Source: Planctopirus ephydatiae (lineage in GTDB: Bacteria; Planctomycetota; Planctomycetia; Planctomycetales; Planctomycetaceae). Taken from it: a DNA stretch of 64,000 nucleotides. A program made the position numbers and the translations under genes. Shown here piece by piece: positions 8,557 to 17,062 of the stretch (positions within the stretch are counted from its first letter, which is position 1; the number at the start of each line of letters is the position of its first letter). Below the pieces are notes generated by a model. The model had not been told where the DNA came from. It worked only from the letters and a program-made list of their open reading frames with translations, and did no database searches. Location: assembly GCF_007752345.1 (NCBI RefSeq), contig NZ_CP036299.1, positions 62,001-126,000 of the forward strand, in the 5' to 3' direction.

Positions 8557-11500
8557 TCAGTGCCCCAGTTGGCTGATTTTTTCCAGCCAGAGTTCCCATT
8601 CCTCGCGAGTGAGGCTTGAACCGAGGTTATCGAAGGCACTGTCGGGAATCTGCTTCTGCCGGAGGATGACCCGTCCCTGTTCGAGCATGCTGCGGGCTTC
8701 GGCAGGTTTCCCCATGCGGCGATAAGCCTCCGCCATTTGGAGAAATGCCGAAAGCACCTGCGGGTTATTGCGATATCGATTGATCGCGGTGTTGTACGCC
8801 ATGATGGCGTCTTTATCTCGACGGAGTTCAAAGAGCTGATGCCCGACATCAAAAGCCGTATTGGCCAGAATCGCTTCGTGCAGCGTGTTCAACCCTGTCT
8901 GATTGGCCTGCTTATTCAAAGTGTCGCGGAGCTTGACGAGATTATCGAGAGATTGCTCATCGAGGATCTTCTGCTGCTCGGCCAGACGGAGCTTGACGGC
9001 TTCAGCCAGTGGTGATTTCAAGGCATTGCGGATCAGCCGGGCCTGTTCCCGCTGGGAACGGGCAAGTTGATACATGGCCTGCACTTCGGAGGGATCATTC
9101 GGATAACGTGCCAGGAATTCTGTCAGGCGGGAGGAGGCTTCAATTTGAACGGCGCGAATGCTGTCGATCCCGGCATCTGGAATGTAAGTTCCTGGCAAGT
9201 CACTGGTATTTGACGAGACGGAAACTGTTTGAGCCGGGGTGGGTGAATTTCCTTTCGCCCCTTTTTTGTCGGCTTCCTGCCGCAACAGGATTCCGCGATC
9301 CACCAGCAGACAGCCGAGTTTGAGAAGTGCTTCATTCCATTCGGCAGCCTCAGGTGTCAGAGTTTCTGAGGTCAGAATGGCACGCCATTGAGTCTCGGCA
9401 CGGAAAAGATCCCCTTTTTCGGTAAATGCTTTAGCCAGTCGTACCTGCGCTTTGTAGCTGGAAGGATCGGAGGGGAATTTCTGCTGGACAGATTCGAGTA
9501 TGGGGATGGCCTCATCGAGTCGATCCAGATCCATCATCAGGCCCGCTTTGCGAACGAGTGCCGTCGCCAGCATTTCGCGCGGGAGAGTGGCCAGGTATTC
9601 ATCAACACGCTCGAGTGCCGACTTGTACTCTGCTGCGGCAATGGAATCCGAAGAGCTTTCCCAGAGATCTTCGGGATACCTGAAGTTCATCTTGCGAGTT
9701 TGTGCCAACTGATACCAGGCGCGAGCGCTGGCTTTCCAACGACTTCGCACCTGTGCCAGTTTCGGTGGCTTAAGAGACTCTGGCAGCTGGTCGTATTCCT
9801 CCTGCTGAGTCATGGCCCAGGCACGGTTGGTATTAGCGACCAGTTCGGCGGTTTCGACTCGATCAAAAAGTGGGGGTAGCGATTCTGCCAGGGCCAGAGC
9901 TTCCGCATATTTGCCACCTTCCACCCAGAGTTTCCACGCATTCCGCAGACGATCGCGAAAAGCTGTCTGGCTCAGCCAGCGGTTGTGATAATCTTCCAGC
10001 CGCACAATGGTGCGAACAGCACCGATATAAAGCTCGATGGCCCTCTCGGTGTTCCCTTCGAGACGATGGATATCGGCCATATCGATCATCCCGACCACGG
10101 CTTCTTCAGTACCCACAAAACGCACCAGCAGATCGCGTAAACGCTTCATTCCCTGGCCACGCAGGGCTAACTGTTCATTGAGAGCCGTCTCGACCGAGGA
10201 TTGTTCGAGAGCACAACGAGCCAGTAGGTAAAGAGCCGTACTGACGTGCCGGAGGTTGGGACGTTTCCCTTCTGTCAGTGGCAATAGATGCTTTTCAGCC
10301 TCTGGGAACTTGCGCTTGGCCATGGCCAGGCGGGCTTCCTGAATTGCCAGACCATCGGGATCAGTCGAAGAGTTCCTCGCCAGTTGCATGGCGGCTTCGG
10401 CTTCGAGAGTGCGTTCGAGTGCCAGCAGGACATCGGCACGTCTTAATAAAAGCATCGTGCGATCTTCGAGAGAAAGTTTCTGGCCTTCGAGCAGATTGGC
10501 CAGGCGCTTCAGATCTCCTTCAAGCATGGGCAGGCTGGCATAAGGATCGATAAACGGAGGTTCCTCCGGTTCGGCTTCAGCGGCGTCATCCCCATGTCCT
10601 GCACTGTGGCCATGTCCGCCACTGTCACTGTGTCCGTCATGTTTACTTTGGCCATGGCCTTCCGGCTCTTTTGGGCTGTGTTTCTCGCTGTGCCCAGTTC
10701 CATGTCCAGTGCCATGATCTGAAGTAGGTTTTGTTTTGGCAGCAGGAGGATGAGCATTGCTGTGTGCCGCTGCTGCATGATCGTTCGAGTGACTTTTTTC
10801 AGAAGCGTGCGAATCGTGTGAGTCGGCATGAGTCTCTTTGGAGTGGGCATCATCTTTCGAGTGGGCATCATCACTGTGGGGCTGTGATGAATGAGCTTCC
10901 ACAGCAGAGGATGGGGCTGGTGGTGCGACACGATTGATATCGACCAAAGAAAGATCGAGCGCGCAGAGCGTATCGACAGACTGGGGTTGAAAAGAGCTTT
11001 CGATGGTCGAGAGCTGAACCAGCCAGGTGCGGGCTTCTTCGATGGCACCCGTGCGGTAGAGCGATTGAGCCATGGCATTCTGCCAGGTCGGGTTCTTTCT
11101 GATCTCGGGCTCGCGGGATTGAGCATCCCGCAAAAAAGCAATGGCCGATGCCAGTCTGGGTAACTCCATCTCTTTTTCGGAGTTCCGTGCTTCCTGATAT
11201 CCCAAAAGACCCTGGGCATAAGCCATCCGACCCGGTGCCTCATCATCCAGAAACTGCGATTCGATCAATGGCTGGAGCAGCTCGGTCGCTTCTTCAAAAT
11301 GACCTTCCTCTAATAACTTGACGGCATTCGCCAGATGGATGGCTTCGGTCGATTCTCCCGGAAAGAGCCACCAGCAAACCAGTGCCAGCAAGAGAATCCC
11401 TCCCGACAAACCAGCTCCCAGAATGGCCAGCCTTTTGGGAAGACCCAAAATTTTCCCGGCTGATTTTGCGGACTGCTCATGGCCTTCCTTTTTGCCATGC

Positions 11501-11604
11501 TGACCATGGGCATCGGCAGTCGAGGAGTGCGTGGCCATGGGAGCCGTTTCGTGGTCTGGTAAAATGGCAGGGCGAAGAAATTTGCGCCTGTTCTTATCAT
11601 CCAC
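8557..11604 (-). CDS. large membrane-anchored TPR-repeat protein with His-rich linker
   Basis: A 1015-residue protein. A cytoplasmic N-terminus of about 55 residues (His/Lys-rich) precedes one membrane segment (about 58-80, GILLLALVCWWLF). Beyond it lie helical TPR-like repeats interrupted at about residues 225-345 by a low-complexity region of His, Ser, Asp and Gly (repeats of HSxD, GHG). The C-terminal half contains more TPR motifs (for example LDEAIPILESVQQKFPSDP and KDAIMAYNTAINRYRNNP), so the protein is probably a periplasmic or paryphoplasmic assembly scaffold. The His-rich stretch could bind metal ions; this is inference. The first codon is GTG at 11604, and an ATG at 11538 is the alternative; neither has a good ribosome binding site. 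No neighbour explains the role. Confidence 0.8.
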   Translation of the reverse strand: MDDKNRRKFLRPAILPDHETAPMATHSSTADAHGQHGKKEGHEQSAKSAGKILGLPKRLAILGAGLSGGILLLALVCWWLFPGESTEAIHLANAVKLLEEGHFEEATELLQPLIESQFLDDEAPGRMAYAQGLLGYQEARNSEKEMELPRLASAIAFLRDAQSREPEIRKNPTWQNAMAQSLYRTGAIEEARTWLVQLSTIESSFQPQSVDTLCALDLSLVDINRVAPPAPSSAVEAHSSQPHSDDAHSKDDAHSKETHADSHDSHASEKSHSNDHAAAAHSNAHPPAAKTKPTSDHGTGHGTGHSEKHSPKEPEGHGQSKHDGHSDSGGHGHSAGHGDDAAEAEPEEPPFIDPYASLPMLEGDLKRLANLLEGQKLSLEDRTMLLLRRADVLLALERTLEAEAAMQLARNSSTDPDGLAIQEARLAMAKRKFPEAEKHLLPLTEGKRPNLRHVSTALYLLARCALEQSSVETALNEQLALRGQGMKRLRDLLVRFVGTEEAVVGMIDMADIHRLEGNTERAIELYIGAVRTIVRLEDYHNRWLSQTAFRDRLRNAWKLWVEGGKYAEALALAESLPPLFDRVETAELVANTNRAWAMTQQEEYDQLPESLKPPKLAQVRSRWKASARAWYQLAQTRKMNFRYPEDLWESSSDSIAAAEYKSALERVDEYLATLPREMLATALVRKAGLMMDLDRLDEAIPILESVQQKFPSDPSSYKAQVRLAKAFTEKGDLFRAETQWRAILTSETLTPEAAEWNEALLKLGCLLVDRGILLRQEADKKGAKGNSPTPAQTVSVSSNTSDLPGTYIPDAGIDSIRAVQIEASSRLTEFLARYPNDPSEVQAMYQLARSQREQARLIRNALKSPLAEAVKLRLAEQQKILDEQSLDNLVKLRDTLNKQANQTGLNTLHEAILANTAFDVGHQLFELRRDKDAIMAYNTAINRYRNNPQVLSAFLQMAEAYRRMGKPAEARSMLEQGRVILRQKQIPDSAFDNLGSSLTREEWELWLEKISQLGH

Positions 11605-11777
11605 CTCGAAAAGTGAGTCAATGCCAGTTCAGCGGGTCGCCACTGGTCCTGATTCATATCTCAACAGGAAACGGCCCTGTGTGGATCCTGCAAATCGCCC
11701 GGTTTTGCTGCCCGACTGTCGCTTTGTCGCCCGGAGTGCGCCCGGTCCTTAAAACCCCCGGCAAACATCCTTTGGCT

Positions 11778-11820
11778 CCTTCTCCCGTGCTGACGGGAGA
11801 AGGCCGGGATGAGGGGGAGG
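11778..11820. repeat. intergenic palindromic repeat, family R1
   Basis: Perfect 11-bp arms CCTTCTCCCGT (11778-11788) and ACGGGAGAAGG (11793-11803) with loop GCTG, followed by CCGGGATGAGGGGG. The copy at 31139-31182 is the same unit in reverse orientation, and 40355-40392 is a decayed copy. Confidence 0.8.
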
Positions 11821-11841
11821 TTGCGCTGAGATTCAAAGAAA

Positions 11842-11874
11842 CAGGCCCGGCTGCAGATTTTGCAGCCGGGCCTG
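11842..11874 (-). terminator. terminator hairpin after the HPF/RaiA gene
   Basis: A perfect 14-bp stem (11842-11855 with 11861-11874) and 5-base loop. Read on the minus strand it is followed by TTTCTTT, so it suits the minus-strand gene ending at 12042. Confidence 0.75.
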
Positions 11875-12041
11875 CCGGGACAGTTCAGCGGTCGTGATGA
11901 CGGATCGCGTTCAGGTAACCATGATGCGATGACAAAAACTCATTGCATCAACACGATTTAACAACACGATCACTGGGTTAGAATACGAAAGCTGGCTCAG
12001 GACACAAACATTGCCTCAGGACACAAAACAAATACTGTGGC

Positions 12042-12395
12042 CTAAAGATCTGCTGCCATCGCCAGGCGACGGCCCGGCTGTCTGGATGCTCGCGAATGAT
12101 GTTTGCGATGCAATTTGGCCAGAGCCTGTTCCATGCGATCAACTGTCCGCGAAAGAACACGCTGCAGATCCGATCCCGTTTCCTCAATGAGAACTCGCGT
12201 TCGTTTGGTATTACCGACCCGCAAGCGACATCGCTTATCCTGGCCGCCCCGAGGACCGTTAATGTCTTCGAGGGTGATCTCGACATCAGCCGGCGAAAGC
12301 TGAAAACGGTCGAGTGCGAACTCCAGTTTGCGATCGACAAATTCTCTGAGACCTTGAGGAAGAACCAATCCACGCGTGATGAGATTCGTATGCAT
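12042..12395 (-). CDS. HPF/RaiA family ribosome-associated protein
   Basis: A 117-residue protein of the hibernation-promoting factor/RaiA (YfiA) family, which binds the 30S decoding site and stops translation under starvation or stress. The beta-alpha-beta-beta-beta-alpha core can be followed: an N-terminal strand and helix (GLREFVDRKLEFALDRF), strand 'VEITLEDINGPRGGQDKRC', then strands and the last helix with DLQRVLSRTVDRMEQAL. The INGPRGGxDK loop is typical of this branch. It lacks the C-terminal dimerization domain of long HPF, so it is a short-form protein. A purine-rich GAGAGAGG precedes the ATG. A hairpin terminator lies about 170 bases downstream. It probably acts alone. Confidence 0.82.
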   Translation of the reverse strand: MHTNLITRGLVLPQGLREFVDRKLEFALDRFQLSPADVEITLEDINGPRGGQDKRCRLRVGNTKRTRVLIEETGSDLQRVLSRTVDRMEQALAKLHRKHHSRASRQPGRRLAMAADL

Positions 12396-13069
12396 TCATC
12401 GCCTCTCTCTCGAAAACTCTGGAAGATTACCAGCCGCTAATTACGGAAGACTTCACAGAAAACCGACTCGAGTTCCTGCGGGCTGACGGAACGATCCATT
12501 ATTCAACTCTCCAACTTCCAGGATTCCCACGACCTGTCATTTCAAACAGGCATTGAGGATCGCGAAGAGATGCTTGCCCAAAGCTGCTGCCAGCATGGCA
12601 CGCAAAGCACAACGCATCGATTACGACTGGAAATAGAAACGTTGATTCAGAGATTGAAACGACACTGCCCGCTGATCAGAAAGCTGGCTGGTTCGGCCAC
12701 ATCTTCAATCGACATGCTCGATAAACTGCATGTTTGCTGAGTGTGGCAGAGAACCTGCCAACTTGCACGATCACATCAAAGGCAGGCACAACACGGAAGG
12801 ATGTCTTCGCTCGATGAATGATGCCGCAGAAATAATCCGGGGAACGTCATCCGGCCTGCCTGGTGTGTCGCATGGCGAGGCTTGGCGTTTCCTGGCGTGT
12901 TGTGTCTGCATGTTATCTTAACGCACACAGACACTGGGGTGGATGACGAAAATCAGAGAACCGATCAGAATTTTTTGATATCGACGGAACTCCCCAATTT
13001 GCATTGATTTGTGTATCACTGCTGATCACATTTTCATTTTCAAAACCCTGAAGTTCTCGCAAGGCACGG
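12396..13069. other. gene-free stretch, 674 bases, with an R2 repeat
   Basis: Apart from the R2-type repeat at 12570-12610 I see no supported gene here; open frames such as 12730-12921 lack ribosome sites and protein-like composition. It separates the divergent HPF and dehydratase genes and so should hold both promoters. Confidence 0.5.
12570..12610. repeat. intergenic repeat, family R2 (degenerate copy)
   Basis: ATGCTTGCCCAAAGCTGC followed by CCAGCATGGCAC. It matches the better copies at 34921-34946 and 59513-59538 but the second arm is decayed. Confidence 0.6.
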
Positions 13070-14098
13070 ATGCTCACCATGCATGTTCTCGTTACCGGTG
13101 GTTGTGGATTCATTGGTTCAGCCCTTGTCCGGCATCTGGTGAGGAACACCGATTGGACAGTGGTGAATGTCGATTGTCTCACTTATGCGGGGCATGTTGA
13201 ATCTTTGGAAGAAGTAGCGACTCATCCACGACATCTCCTGATCCAGAAGCATATTTCTGACCGTGAGGCCATGGATGCGGCTTTTGCGAAGTATCAGCCC
13301 GCCGCCGTGATGCATCTGGCAGCCGAAAGCCATGTGGATCGATCGTTGACCGGGCCGGCAGAGTTCATCAACACCAACATTGTGGGAACCTACACCCTGC
13401 TGGAAGCAGCCCGCACGCATTACGGGAAGCTCGCGGCCAGCGACAAAGCGAAGTTCCGCTTTCTGCATGTTTCGACCGATGAAGTCTTTGGTGCGCTGGG
13501 GGCCACCGGCCAGTTTACCGAAGAGACGCGCTACGATCCGCATTCCCCTTATTCGGCCAGCAAGGCTTCTGCCGATCATCTGGCGCGGGCCTGGAATCAT
13601 TCGTATGGGTTGCCAGTGCTGGTCACCAACTGCAGCAACAACTACGGGCCCTTCCAGTTTCCTGAAAAGCTGATTCCTGTCGTCATTCGCAAGGCGTTGG
13701 CTGAAGAGCCGATTCCCGTTTATGCACGCGGCGAGAACGTGCGCGACTGGCTGCATGTCCACGATCATGTTTCGGCTCTGTTGCGAGTTCTGGAAACCGG
13801 GGTGATTGGGGAAACGTATGCGATTGGTGGCCGGGCGGAAGTTCGCAACATCGACCTGGTCCATGTGATCTGCAAAGTGCTGGATGAGTTGCGTCCCAGG
13901 CCGCAAGGTGGCCGGCATGCCGACCTGATTACGTTTGTCACTGATCGTCCCGGTCACGACTTCCGCTATGCGATTGATTGTTCGAAGATCGAGCGGGAAC
14001 TGGGCTGGAAACAATCGGTCACATTCGAGCAGGGGATGCGGGCGACAGTCGAGTGGTATCTGGGCAATCAGGCCTGGGTGAACGCTGTGCTGAAATGA
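13070..14098 (+). CDS. rfbB: dTDP-glucose 4,6-dehydratase
   Basis: A 342-residue extended short-chain dehydrogenase that converts dTDP-glucose to dTDP-4-keto-6-deoxyglucose, the gateway step to rhamnose and other deoxysugars. The Rossmann loop GGCGFIG (10-16), catalytic Thr136-Asp137-Glu138 in STDEVFG, and Tyr161/Lys165 in YSASK are all present. The substrate segment [17 protein letters not shown] and the later [12 protein letters not shown] are hallmarks of RfbB/RmlB rather than UDP-glucose 4-epimerases. AAGG lies just before the first ATG; a second ATG three codons later is possible. No rmlA, rmlC or rmlD accompanies it, unlike classical rfb clusters, so the rest of the pathway must be elsewhere. 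It runs into a hypothetical gene 37 bases downstream. Confidence 0.93.
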   Translation: MLTMHVLVTGGCGFIGSALVRHLVRNTDWTVVNVDCLTYAGHVESLEEVATHPRHLLIQKHISDREAMDAAFAKYQPAAVMHLAAESHVDRSLTGPAEFINTNIVGTYTLLEAARTHYGKLAASDKAKFRFLHVSTDEVFGALGATGQFTEETRYDPHSPYSASKASADHLARAWNHSYGLPVLVTNCSNNYGPFQFPEKLIPVVIRKALAEEPIPVYARGENVRDWLHVHDHVSALLRVLETGVIGETYAIGGRAEVRNIDLVHVICKVLDELRPRPQGGRHADLITFVTDRPGHDFRYAIDCSKIERELGWKQSVTFEQGMRATVEWYLGNQAWVNAVLK

Positions 14099-14135
14099 TC
14101 GCTTTGAGTATCTCGCAGACGGACAAGGTTCAAAG

Positions 14136-15164
14136 ATGGCGAATGAAATCAGCCTGGAAGCACTGTGCCAGGAAGTTGTTGCGAGTGCGGAAGCGCAGGT
14201 TGATCGAGAAATCAGCGAGCGATTGAGGAACGCGTTCAATGCGTTAGGCCAGCATCCTGATCGTCGACAAGCCGTCACGATCCTCGCGGATGCGATCCCG
14301 CAGATCGGATCGCCAGTGGGATGTGGAATTCTGGCTGTCTGGCTGGGTGCGGGTGTCGAGAACGGTATCGATCCTGATGATGCGATTCCACGGCTGATCG
14401 AAGCGTTACGCTGCTGGATGGGAAAGATCCCAGACGATCTCTCGGAACCTGTTTCAGCCGAGTTATCGAGTGGTCTGGAGTTTCTGGGGCGAGGGATTGT
14501 CGCTCACATTTCGCGCAGTCCCACACGCTGGGCACAGTACCGCCATGACGAACAGTTGATTCAGGAATTGCAACGTGTCGAAGGGGTGTCGGCGGGTGCC
14601 AACTGGGTCTATGAACTCCTGTCTCGTACCAGTGGTTCATTGATTGCCATCGATGTCGCGGAACGTCGCGCGTTTCGCGTGGAGTACAAGAACCTTTCCA
14701 ACTGCTTTCATCTGTTCACACTGCTGCAGATCGAGCTGGCACCGCGTCTGACTTACGCTCCTCGTATCTCTCGGGAATTGGTGGAAGTGGCGACTGGTCC
14801 GGCCATGCACGATGTGTCCGATGCGGCGTGGTGGCATTACGGAAATGGAACCAGCAGCGAAGCGAACATACTCGCCTCGATCTGGGGAGAATTGAGCCCC
14901 AGCACAATCCCCATGATCGACTTACAGCAGATCATGCTGCTCTGGCCACCGTTGCTGGAGAGCCGGCAGTGGGATGGCAATTTCTTCCGGCCGTTCCTGA
15001 TGGCAGCACCACCATCACTGCGTATTGTCGAAGAGCTACCAGCCACGGAAGTCGATCAATGGTGGCAAACCTTAGAGCTTCCCGCGCGCCTGCCGGAAGG
15101 AGTCGCCAAGGCCAGGCCATCACCCACTGAAGAACTGAAACGGCCCTGGTGGAAGTTCTGGTAA
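14136..15164 (+). CDS. hypothetical protein, 342 residues
   Basis: I do not recognise this protein. It has no signal peptide or membrane segment, is rich in Leu, Ala, Glu and Trp, and reads as an all-helical soluble protein with a Trp-rich C-terminus (PWWKFW). The N-terminal part (about 1-110) alternates helices with a Gly-rich turn (PQIGSPVGCGILAVWLGAG), while the middle (about 165-200) looks like beta strands. AAGG lies nine bases before the ATG. It follows the dehydratase by 37 bases on the same strand and is probably co-transcribed, but a sugar pathway role cannot be inferred from sequence. Confidence 0.75.
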   Translation: MANEISLEALCQEVVASAEAQVDREISERLRNAFNALGQHPDRRQAVTILADAIPQIGSPVGCGILAVWLGAGVENGIDPDDAIPRLIEALRCWMGKIPDDLSEPVSAELSSGLEFLGRGIVAHISRSPTRWAQYRHDEQLIQELQRVEGVSAGANWVYELLSRTSGSLIAIDVAERRAFRVEYKNLSNCFHLFTLLQIELAPRLTYAPRISRELVEVATGPAMHDVSDAAWWHYGNGTSSEANILASIWGELSPSTIPMIDLQQIMLLWPPLLESRQWDGNFFRPFLMAAPPSLRIVEELPATEVDQWWQTLELPARLPEGVAKARPSPTEELKRPWWKFW

Positions 15165-15377
15165 CGTCTGGGGTTTAACGAATTGATACTGCCGGGTGGT
15201 AGGATGGTTTTGCTGCCGGATGAACGTTAGTGGGGGGGCTGAGAAACTCAAATGGGGTTCTGCACGAGGTGCGGTGTTGCTGGAGACCTTCTGTGGCTTG
15301 GCTATCTTGGTAGAAAACAAAGTGTCAGACGAGTCACGCTGTGACTATATACACATGATGATAAAGGATGTTCTAAT

Positions 15378-15707
15378 ATGAACCTTGAAGAATCATTCTT
15401 TGCGCAATTATGGACAACTGAAGCGGACCATTACGTTCTGGTGCGAGTGAGCACAAGTGACGATCCTGGACGCTATTCTATTTTTAACAAGAAATTTCGA
15501 CAAGGAATGCTAATAGAAGACGATGAACTTTACATGCAAATTGTAGAAAAGATGATAAAGGCTGGTGTGTCGATCGTCGACGAAATCCCTGACACCCCAT
15601 TACCTATCGATAAGATAGTGGAAGACATGTTCGCTGCTGGTCGAAGTATCGCTGAAATAAACGCGGTACGTAAACAGTGGTATAAGGATGCCAGACCCTC
15701 TGAGTAG
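15378..15707 (+). CDS. hypothetical small protein, A+T-rich gene
   Basis: A 109-residue acidic protein with no family I recognise. It has a beta-rich first half (HYVLVRVSTSDDPGRYSIFN) and a helical second half (EEKMIKAG..., IVEDMFAAGRSIAEINAVRKQWYK). AAGGA lies eight bases before the ATG. Codon use and base composition are visibly richer in A+T than neighbouring genes, and REP-like repeats and a transposase fragment lie immediately downstream (15712-16017), which suggests acquisition by transfer. A second A+T-rich orphan gene (60554-61210) has the same repeat families next to it. Confidence 0.7.
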   Translation: MNLEESFFAQLWTTEADHYVLVRVSTSDDPGRYSIFNKKFRQGMLIEDDELYMQIVEKMIKAGVSIVDEIPDTPLPIDKIVEDMFAAGRSIAEINAVRKQWYKDARPSE

Positions 15708-15711
15708 TCAC

Positions 15712-15743
15712 GTAGGGTGGGTTAAGGCTTTGCGCAACCCACC
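15712..15743 (+). repeat. REP-like element, family R5 (GTAG plus palindrome)
   Basis: GTAG (15712-15715) is followed by arms GGTGGGTT (15716-15723) and AACCCACC (15736-15743). A GTAG tetranucleotide before an imperfect palindrome is the layout of REP elements handled by RAYT transposases. Other copies lie at 60474-60505 and 61263-61294, in reverse orientation. Confidence 0.75.
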
Positions 15744-15812
15744 AGCTTCCTTTGCAGCATCTTCAAAATCACTGTATTCGTTGCCACTCCCTTGATTCGT
15801 GCGGCCCACAAT

Positions 15813-15905
15813 TCAGCGAGTATTCGTCCGCCCGCGCGAAACGTGGAATGAACTCCAAGGCTTATCGGTGACGCGGTTCATCAGGCCGTGCTTGAGCGGA
15901 TTGAC
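15813..15905 (-). pseudogene. C-terminal fragment of a REP-associated tyrosine transposase (RAYT)
   Basis: Read on the minus strand this encodes about 30 residues including VNPLKHGLMNRV and DKPWSSFH. They match the conserved C-terminal block of Y1/RAYT transposases (NPxKHGLxxxxxDxPWSSFH). The catalytic N-terminal part (HUH motif and Tyr) is absent, there is a stop 13 codons upstream, and a frameshift after SSFH may let the remnant extend to about 15720, where an R5 repeat begins. It is a dead fragment, not an active enzyme. Confidence 0.6.
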
Positions 15906-15991
15906 CATTCTGATAGAAGACAGAGTATCAGCCGGGGCGATCTACGGGAATTGTTGTACTCTGCATAACGATTTTCTTGTGACTGGCGTCA

Positions 15992-16017
15992 CCCAGACGT
16001 GCAAAGCCACGTCTGGG
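15992..16017. repeat. palindromic repeat, family R4
   Basis: Perfect arms CCCAGACGTG (15992-16001) and CACGTCTGGG (16008-16017) with a 6-base loop. Copies lie at 60366-60401 and 61222-61245. Confidence 0.8.
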
Positions 16018-16162
16018 CCACTCGGCGGGCATGAATCGGGTGCACCACGAAGGTCGCGAAGAGCACGAAGGTTGGAGGAGTGTCAGGCAGGCAGGCAGGC
16101 GGGAGCCTGCCCTACTTGGACTGGATAGAAGTTGTGCTCAACTCGTGGTCTAACAACAGTCA

Positions 16163-16990
16163 CTACTGATCAGTTTCGCTGTGATCCCAAGGCAAGATTT
16201 TCAGATATCGGCCTTGATAGTTCTCGTACAGTTTTGCATCCGCCTGGGAAAACTGTCGAGTATCGGTTTCGAGGAGTTGCACGGGCAGGTTCTCAATAAT
16301 CCAGAGAACACCGTCTCGGTCGATTCTGGAGCCATTGATTCTCATCGAAGGCGGTTGTTGACCCGCAAGCGAAAACAAGCCCTTGTTTGTCAAAGGGACA
16401 TCTTCGATCGCGAGATTCCACAAAAAAGGAAAGGATCTGCATGCGACCGCAAATCCCTCGTCATCCAATTGCGAACGACGGGTGTAAAGCGAGAACTTGT
16501 CAGGCACGGACCAGGACGAAAAACCACGCCCGGTGATCTGGGAATCGTTGAAAGAAATTAGGCGAATTCGATCGGAGGCAATACGTTCGAGTCCGATGTC
16601 CGTCACGGCCGTTCGACTGATGTCGAGTGACCAAAGCTCGGGCAGCCTTCCAATATGGCCGATTCCATCGTCTGATACCGATGTGCCCTCGAGATAGAGT
16701 TCTCGCAGTGTTTTGCAACCGGAGATATCGACCATCGACCGATCCGTCACACCGACAGCGTCGCGAAACATGAGACTTTTCAACTTGCATTGGCGAACGA
16801 TCACCTGCACTCCAACGTCAGTGATGTGAGCGCTGGAGACATCCAGTGCGGTCAGTGAGCCGGTTCCTGCAAGTTCCAGAAGCAGATCGTCGCCTGCGGA
16901 CGTGTTGTATAGCTCCAAAGTCCGCACACGGCGCGTAGTCAGTCGATCAAGAATTTTTTCGGTTGTCCACTTCGCGCCTCGGAATAGCAT
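16163..16990 (-). CDS. leucine-rich repeat protein
   Basis: A 275-residue protein made of repeats such as LRELYLEGTSVSDDGIGHIG, LWSLDISRTAVTDIGLERIA and LTALDVSSAHITDVGVQVI, the 'LxxLxLxxTxVTDxGL' type of leucine-rich repeat common in planctomycetes. Such solenoids bind proteins. No signal peptide or membrane segment is seen, so a cytoplasmic location is likely. The open frame reaches back to a TTG at 17056 but only the ATG at 16990 has a suitable ribosome site (AGGTG eight bases upstream). It sits 72 bases after the methyltransferase on the same strand and may be co-transcribed with it. No ligand can be predicted. Confidence 0.75.
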   Translation of the reverse strand: MLFRGAKWTTEKILDRLTTRRVRTLELYNTSAGDDLLLELAGTGSLTALDVSSAHITDVGVQVIVRQCKLKSLMFRDAVGVTDRSMVDISGCKTLRELYLEGTSVSDDGIGHIGRLPELWSLDISRTAVTDIGLERIASDRIRLISFNDSQITGRGFSSWSVPDKFSLYTRRSQLDDEGFAVACRSFPFLWNLAIEDVPLTNKGLFSLAGQQPPSMRINGSRIDRDGVLWIIENLPVQLLETDTRQFSQADAKLYENYQGRYLKILPWDHSETDQ

Positions 16991-17062
16991 AGGAAATTCA
17001 CCTGCAAGCAAGTCAAGCGCTCCACACCTCAATAGATTCAAGGATCCAATAGCCAAACCCCG

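Larger units (their letters stand above)
11605..12041. other. gene-free stretch with an R1 repeat and an HPF terminator
   Basis: This 437-base gap between two minus-strand genes holds an R1 palindrome (11778-11820) and a strong hairpin (11842-11874). Otherwise I see nothing gene-like. Confidence 0.6.
15708..16162. other. repeat-rich gene-free stretch with a transposase remnant
   Basis: Holds in order an R5 repeat (15712-15743), the RAYT fragment (15813-15905, minus strand), an R4 palindrome (15992-16017) and a GGCA tandem run near 16083-16100. Confidence 0.7.

Noticed and set aside
13118-14278. 386-codon minus-strand frame opposite rfbB
   Set aside because: rfbB motifs on the plus strand are unambiguous.
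16083-16100. GGCA tandem run as a functional microsatellite
   Set aside because: Too short, and lies in degraded repeat sequence.
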